Origin: Lepidodermella squamata
Taxonomy: Eukaryota > Gastrotricha
Reading direction: 5' to 3'
Assembly: GCA_047495785.1 (NCBI GenBank)
Contig: JBLDXI010000013.1
Span: 1,736,001-1,800,000, forward strand
Length of the DNA: 64,000 nt
In this document: positions 63,401-64,000 of the stretch, in pieces
Position numbering within the stretch: the stretch's first letter is position 1
Layout of the letters: every line of letters begins with the position of its first letter
Position numbers and translations under genes: made by a program
The notes under the pieces: model-generated
The model's database searches: none
Told to the model about the DNA's origin: nothing
The model's input: the letters and a program-made list of their open reading frames with translations, nothing else

Positions 63401-63959
63401 ACGAAAGTGAAACCTCAGGAAACAGATTTAAAACCGAAGATTGAACCGCAACGGAAACCCTCGATCAAAGACGATGAGAAAAAAGCTGTTGCACCCGAGC
63501 AACCAGCTAGCAAAACCTCTGCTGAATCAAAGGAACAAGAAACAGCGAAAAAGCCTGAAAGCAAAGTCGAGGATGCACCAAAACAACCCGTTGCCAAACC
63601 TAAAAAGGAGGACGAGGCAAAGATCTCGAAACCTGAAGAGTCTACAAAAGAACCAGAATCTAAGCCTAAATTAAAGCCGGGACTGAAAGAGCCGGCGAAA
63701 CCTAAGGAGGATTTGGCTAAGCAAATTGGAAAAGGTCAGCTTAAAGGCGCTGATAGCCGTAAATCATCGATTGCGGAAAGTGTTGAGTCTGTTGCATCGG
63801 AGAAATTGAAAGCTGGATCCCTGTCCGATTCTCAGTCGTCCCTTTCGAAGACTAGTACTACCGTTGAGAGTTCCAAGATAGAGGAGGGAGGCAGTCGACA
63901 GCGCGTTTCGTCTGACGATACTCTCTCCCAAGCCGGATCTGAATCTGCCTCTGGTGAAG
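20369..63959 (+). CDS. Giant titin/kettin-like sarcomeric Ig protein with CCDC141-like head; 3' end outside window
   Basis: Main exons: 20369-20518, 20585-20896, 21382-24476, 24568-25715, 25984-26183, 27199-27414, 27466-28279, 28336-28548, 31340-32134, 32301-34146, 34213-34263, 34334-35931, 35988-36635, 37443-37636, 37700-39541, 39597-39941, 40141-42501, 42635-45213, 45269-46230, 46284-46399, 46463-46628, 48305-48373 (tentative), 49389-50903, 51250-51351, 51477-51761, 51813-52172, 52227-53209, 53259-53517, 53567-59896, 60227-60532, 60693-63959. Every junction keeps frame, for about 11,040 residues with about 52 Ig domains. Inter-domain junctions are mostly phase 1. Proteins of this architecture (titin, Sallimus/kettin, nematode titin) bind actin and myosin and set sarcomere length and elasticity. 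The exact ortholog is uncertain because fibronectin and kinase domains, if present, are downstream. Confidence 0.9.
24568..28548 (+). CDS. Exons 4-8: first Ig block (Ig 1-7)
   Basis: Exons 24568-25715, 25984-26183, 27199-27414, 27466-28279 and 28336-28548 encode seven I-set Ig domains. Each follows the titin-type pattern of a P-P-x-F-V start, a D-V-x-V-x-E-G strand, B-strand Cys, W-F/Y-K-D, and D-x-G-x-Y-x-C near the end. Ig5 is split by a 1,015-nt intron (26184-27198) in which no exon was found. A Pro-rich linker (APAAPPPTPPKPSKRDPP) precedes Ig7. Several domains keep both disulfide cysteines (for example Ig2 with LECQAQG and YTCKASN). Exon 8 ends in phase 1 and joins in frame to 31340. Confidence 0.9.
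28549..30875. other. Long intron segment with a probable internal promoter
   Basis: About 2.3 kb without Ig-like coding. It contains a GATGAT... microsatellite (29736-29752) and an AATAAT... microsatellite (30333-30350). Because the exon at 30876 looks like a first exon, an internal promoter should lie in its right-hand part; no clear TATA box can be assigned. Confidence 0.55.
30876..31254 (+). CDS. Internal alternative first exon of the giant gene
   Basis: Starts ATGGCCGGT with an in-frame TAA at 30870-30872 just upstream, so nothing can be read into it in this frame. It encodes 126 residues: a Pro/Gln/Gly/Arg-rich beginning (MAGRLPPQQPPHGRGG), then a Tyr/Glu-rich part (TYDGVFEHVTNQYELLSEW). 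It ends TCAG|gtgtga in phase 1 and joins the acceptor at 31340 to give ...GMSASVDKP, the same acceptor and phase used by exon 8. It therefore predicts an isoform lacking the CCDC141-like head and the first seven Ig domains. Confidence 0.75.
31340..32134 (+). CDS. Exon with Ig 8-9
   Basis: Enters and leaves in phase 1. Ig8 begins ASVDKPVFQSRLDVATCGTV and ends in a GRYFIRAENHHG-type F-G hairpin. A linker of about 75 residues, Gln/Pro-rich, follows; it contains REEQ-like and QQVVPQQPHVEQ stretches. Ig9 (APQFMRPLQPVSVLEG to VFKCIASNSEG) has the standard Cys pair. The acceptor ttattgcag is shared by two upstream donors. Confidence 0.9.
32301..34146 (+). CDS. Exon with Ig 10-13 and basic Pro/Ser linkers
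   Basis: An 1,846-nt exon encoding four Ig domains at about 32400-32680, 32870-33150, 33262-33553 and 33575-33843. They are separated by long Pro/Ser/Arg-rich linkers with SP and TP motifs (for example RTPTGRRPRSASEH and ESPSPSPRPAAPTG), which look like disordered, phosphorylatable spacers. The exon is more GC-rich than its neighbours. It ends in phase 2 (CCTGC|gtaagt). Confidence 0.9.
34213..34263 (+). CDS. 51-nt cassette micro-exon
   Basis: Acceptor ctatttag and donor acg|gttagt bound 51 nt with phase 2 on both sides, encoding about 17 residues (YEHPRATTEAEIVLTG). It can be skipped without changing frame, because the exon ending at 34146 also joins directly to 34334. It lies in a linker between Ig domains. 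A short exon with good frame but modest splice sites. Confidence 0.6.
34334..36635 (+). CDS. Exons with Ig 14-19, including a kettin-like Ig-linker unit
   Basis: Exons 34334-35931 and 35988-36635, joined in phase 1. Ig14 (EPPRFITPLVDVLGLTE to YTVRAWNLYG) contains a DFGFVGLDFDWTFAEDSG hairpin and is followed by KSLITDSQLPIEL and GIEELERQL. From memory this resembles the inter-Ig linker of insect kettin (S-L-I-x-D-T/S-Q, then L-E-x-I). Ig15-19 follow at about 34855-35135, 35350-35623, 35650-35931, 36030-36312 and 36360-36635. Ig14-15 have the spacing of actin-binding kettin modules, while the later domains are closely packed as in titin. Confidence 0.88.
36636..37442. other. 807-nt intron
   Basis: Phase-1 intron, AT-rich with many T runs. 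No Ig-like or other coding exon fits the flanking phase. It contains an ATG followed by a good donor (37297-37307), but that would enter the next exon in the wrong frame. Confidence 0.6.
37443..39541 (+). CDS. Exons with Ig 20-24
   Basis: Exons 37443-37636 and 37700-39541 (phase 0 junction). Ig20 (KPVIIKAPPTQITGKVGQI) is split between the two exons. Ig21-24 lie at about 37905-38200, 38350-38637, 38645-38925 and 39075-39365. Linkers include an acidic stretch EEEMEFLESTEEEMSETEAE before Ig24. After Ig24 the sequence leaves the Ig fold with EPESPAEISRQIVRQMQELQ, a short predicted helix. Confidence 0.9.
39597..42501 (+). CDS. Non-Ig region, part 1 (exons 39597-39941 and 40141-42501)
   Basis: About 900 residues without Ig domains, joined in phase 0 throughout. 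The first exon is low-complexity and acidic (DSSAESLSAESEQ). The second contains alternating short beta-like strands and helices, with three copies of a module near 41242-41430, 41803-41959 and 42163-42330 that ends in sequences such as MLAGVIVRVARERGLLVDIS. I do not recognise this module in any family. Open reading frame, frame-consistent flanking junctions and codon use like its neighbours all support it as coding. Confidence 0.85.
41242..43012 (+). other. Four copies of an unrecognised strand-helix module
   Basis: Copies at about 41242-41430, 41803-41959, 42163-42330 and 42806-43012 (the last after the intron 42502-42634). Each has a short hydrophobic strand ending in D/E plus R/K/L, a helix, then an aligned 20-residue block: IVSEVVGKIAQTHQKTAPVD, MLAGVIVRVARERGLLVDIS, MLTSVLEKVTADRGIRVDIA and LISQWIEKEAHDRGIIMDHA. 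The pattern is hydrophobic pairs, basic centre, (D/E)RG(I/L) then (V/M)D. The first copy is the most diverged. Confidence 0.6.
42635..45213 (+). CDS. Non-Ig region, part 2
   Basis: A 2,579-nt exon entering in phase 0 and leaving in phase 2. It holds the fourth strand-helix module at its start. A long Gln/Val/Ala/Pro-rich stretch follows, with recurring short motifs such as MEKPMGFT, METPVDFT and AMSFTLD followed by V-x-A, then a helical segment (VQIAPEILARILVEESEMRR). A tandem 64-residue duplication ends the exon. It is likely an extended spacer; no catalytic or transmembrane feature is seen. Confidence 0.85.
44693..45160 (+). repeat. Tandem 64-residue protein duplication
   Basis: Units 44693-44884 and 44969-45160 both begin ARDVKP, carry E-V-A-Q-x-G-S-(Y/F)-K-R-E-A and L-L-E-G-A-(V/I)-R, and are each exactly 64 residues, separated by 28 residues of Glu/Gln/Ala-rich sequence. 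They are diverged at the DNA level. Confidence 0.85.
45269..46628 (+). CDS. Exons with a duplicated pair of Ig domains (Ig 25-28)
   Basis: Exons 45269-46230, 46284-46399 and 46463-46628. Ig25 (RVVRELQSASIQAG) and Ig26 (APTITRKLVDVKVIPGQPAV) are followed by close copies Ig27 (RVVRQLQSTSTQVG) and Ig28 (APQITRKLVDVKVMPGQPAV). The first pair lies in one exon. The second has a 53-nt phase-1 intron between its domains and a 63-nt intron inside Ig28. The 63-nt intron (46400-46462) has no stop codon and keeps frame, but the paralogous Ig26 has no such insertion, so it is read as intron. Confidence 0.88.
46629..47164. other. 536-nt intron before the alternative terminal exon
   Basis: AT- and T-rich with no frame-consistent exon. 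It is bounded by a phase-1 donor (GAAG|gtacgt) and the acceptor tctctacag. Confidence 0.6.
47165..47748 (+). CDS. Alternative terminal coding exon of the giant gene
   Basis: Enters in phase 1 from the donor at 46628 and runs 194 residues to a TAA at 47746-47748, giving a predicted short isoform of about 6,744 residues. It has two helical, acidic-amphipathic ends, ETLVDEIIETVIEQVVIICY with W-W-L-R-R, and ELNEIVEEEVIEV with W-F-K-R-K. These look like diverged copies of each other. Between them is a Ser/Pro-rich spacer (PPLPLPSPSPRRLRSPSS). A potential donor inside the stop (gaaa|gtaatg) would leave in phase 2, which neither downstream acceptor accepts, so termination is the better reading. An AATAAA lies 261 nt downstream. 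Confidence 0.72.
48009..48014 (+). terminator. Candidate poly(A) signal of the short isoform
   Basis: AATAAA at 48009-48014, 261 nt downstream of the TAA of the alternative terminal exon, followed by T-rich sequence. Confidence 0.5.
48305..48373 (+). CDS. Tentative 69-nt micro-exon
   Basis: Acceptor aattatag and donor AAAAG|gtcggc enclose 69 nt with phase 1 on both sides (GVAAAGHVQPAPQTPSLQMR). It fits between the exons ending at 46628 and starting at 49389, which also join directly in frame. The donor is weak, so this is a candidate cassette exon only. Confidence 0.4.
48374..49388. other. About 1 kb intron
   Basis: No coding signal. AT-rich with A and T runs; bounded on the right by the acceptor atgaacag. 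Confidence 0.55.
49389..51351 (+). CDS. Acidic Ser-rich non-Ig exons (49389-50903 and 51250-51351)
   Basis: The first exon (phase 1 in and out) encodes 505 residues: a Pro/Glu-rich start, an acidic basic-spaced stretch (ESEEEDKRKKAARSRG), a Ser/Asp-rich stretch (SDSSSEGSSPEDGGELILEV), a predicted helix (AYRKFLTKELEEITRKVENI) and a Ser/Thr-rich tail. The second exon is 102 nt, phase 1 on both sides (DFEINEHIVTEERILYVSAT), and could be skipped without frame change. Both look like disordered spacer; no known domain is recognised. The intron between them is 346 nt. Confidence 0.78.
51477..53517 (+). CDS. Exons with Ig 29-34
   Basis: Exons 51477-51761, 51813-52172, 52227-53209 and 53259-53517. 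Ig29 (YPPQIVRPFPGQNV) and Ig31 (MPSFRMAARSAQVI) are canonical; Ig30 is more diverged. A Thr/Gln-rich linker (TQVTTTQVTHVSATQTSTTT) follows Ig31. Ig32-33 begin the alternating A/B array and Ig34 continues it. The 54-nt intron 52173-52226 is stop-free and frame-neutral, but removing it places the Ig31 start directly after Ig30. Other introns are 49-51 nt. Confidence 0.88.
53567..59896 (+). CDS. 6.3-kb exon: alternating A/B Ig array plus 69-residue repeats
   Basis: About 2,110 residues in one exon. Eight alternating pairs of Ig domains are counted if the type A domain ending here is included. Type A carries RPIQSITC and SFTCELS, then KWLKDGKEL. Type B carries KILRPL, then VEWVKG, GKVHKLVI and DSAQFAIKVG. 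Two further diverged Ig domains follow (SSVTFFEQEATFFAFELP and IKTPFTDKDAYLNDSITL). None of the A or B domains keeps the usual F-strand Cys. A 35-residue spacer at 55108-55212 and ten related units at 56341-57375 interrupt the array, and a Val/Glu/Ala-rich linker lies near 58610-58845. The array resembles titin I-band tandem Ig. The end is uncertain: a phase-1 donor at 59897 (ttttgg|gttcgt) is weak, and an in-frame TAG follows at 59911-59913. Confidence 0.9.
56341..57375 (+). repeat. Five copies of a 69-residue (207-bp) higher-order repeat
   Basis: Ten units start at 56341, 56446, 56548, 56653, 56755, 56860, 56962, 57067, 57169 and 57274. They alternate strictly between 35 and 34 residues, so the true period is 69 residues. 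The common start is (A/E)(Q/K)VAEG and the common end QAATT-x-x-P-x-(I/V)-Q. Units of 35 residues mostly carry TKVPGQVAQ; those of 34 carry TQVTQVTQ or a close variant. Synonymous codons differ widely between copies. It lies between two Ig pairs, has almost no charge pattern or aromatics, and is probably an extensible spacer. Confidence 0.95.
59897..60226. other. 330-nt intron or alternative 3' end
   Basis: If the donor at 59897 is used this is a phase-1 intron ending in ctataacag. If it is not, translation stops five codons later at the TAG 59911-59913. No AATAAA was seen in the stretch. Confidence 0.5.
60227..60532 (+). CDS. Exon with a single Ig domain (Ig 52)
   Basis: Phase 1 in and out, 306 nt: one complete Ig domain, KPEMPEVVQPLADQATTEGR to ISIVAENDMGRAESKANLAV, with B-strand Cys (FRCRIK) and W-Y-K. 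The F strand has V in place of Cys. A one-domain symmetric exon that can be skipped or duplicated without frame change. Confidence 0.88.
60693..63959 (+). CDS. Lys/Pro/Glu/Ser-rich PEVK-like exon, continues beyond window
   Basis: The acceptor tatgatcag sets phase 1 (LTRQQSAQKQEKQQAKV...). The rest is about 1,090 residues of almost only K, P, E, S, A, T, V and D, with many S-P and K-P-x-x-P motifs (KPPSPDLKKPEE, KAPSPELKKPE). It opens with 52-residue repeats and becomes irregular. Composition resembles the elastic PEVK segment of titins and also the KSP region of UNC-89. A consensus phase-1 donor GAAG|gtaaaa at 63959/63960 probably ends the exon; without it the frame would stop at a TAG at 63989. 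The last part becomes Ser-rich (SLSDSQSSLSKTSTTVESS). Confidence 0.85.
60983..61294 (+). repeat. Two near-identical 156-bp (52-residue) repeats
   Basis: Units at 60983-61138 and 61139-61294 encode QKPKSPSPDKAAP(G/S)EKK to KPPSPDLKKPEE with two or three differences outside the last two residues. A third, diverged unit begins at 61295 (KPKPPPSEKVSPSDKQEP), and fragments recur further downstream. DNA identity is much higher than in the 69-residue repeat, so this duplication looks recent. Confidence 0.88.
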
Positions 63960-64000
63960 GTAAAACTGCGAAATGGGTGCAATCTGTTTAGAAGATTAGC

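Noticed and set aside
63960-63991. Stop codon TAG at 63989-63991 as the true end of the giant gene
   Set aside because: A strong phase-1 donor (GAAG|gtaaaa) precedes it and phase 1 is the usual phase of this gene; titin-family proteins normally continue past such a region. Kept as a possible alternative.
1-64000. tRNA, rRNA, CRISPR array, insertion sequence or viral gene
   Set aside because: No A/B-box pair with foldable arms, no conserved rRNA core, no spaced direct-repeat array, and no transposase, integrase or polymerase motif was seen on either strand.

Overview
The window is eukaryotic nuclear DNA from an invertebrate animal. Coding exons are separated by short GT-AG introns (many 49-91 nt), and the genes are muscle and ion-channel families found only in animals. 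A Sallimus/kettin-style Ig-plus-linker module and a tandem cluster of DEG/ENaC channels suggest an ecdysozoan (nematode- or tardigrade-like), but the sequence alone does not fix the phylum. No viral, bacterial, CRISPR, rRNA or tRNA feature was seen.

Minus strand, 1-17.9 kb. The left edge holds the 5' part of a secreted or membrane leucine-rich-repeat protein gene (1-769), followed by about 7.8 kb with no convincing gene. Three tandem paralogous DEG/ENaC sodium-channel subunit genes then occupy 8577-11547, 13170-15420 and 15717-17864. Each was rebuilt exon by exon with frame-consistent junctions, giving 681, 633 and 619 residues. Each has the cytoplasmic HG motif, two membrane segments, a Cys-rich ectodomain and a G-x-S pore motif.

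Plus strand, 20.4 kb to the right edge. One giant sarcomeric gene fills the rest. About 31 main exons chain in frame to roughly 11,040 residues and continue past the window. Order: (i) an approximately 1,190-residue spectrin-repeat/coiled-coil head that resembles vertebrate CCDC141, whose gene neighbours TTN in vertebrates; (ii) 24 Ig domains, one with a kettin-like linker; (iii) a long non-Ig region (39.6-45.2 kb) with a recurring helical module I do not recognise; (iv) a duplicated Ig pair; (v) an acidic Ser-rich exon; (vi) a dense Ig array of alternating A/B domains interrupted by five copies of a 69-residue repeat; (vii) one Ig and a Lys/Pro/Glu/Ser-rich PEVK-like exon. Fibronectin and kinase domains are not seen and would lie downstream if present.

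The gene appears built for isoforms. An internal first exon (30876-31254, stop codon just upstream of its ATG) and an internal terminal exon (47165-47748, with a poly(A) signal downstream) both fit the phase-1 splicing scheme. Head-containing, head-less, short and long products are therefore all predicted.
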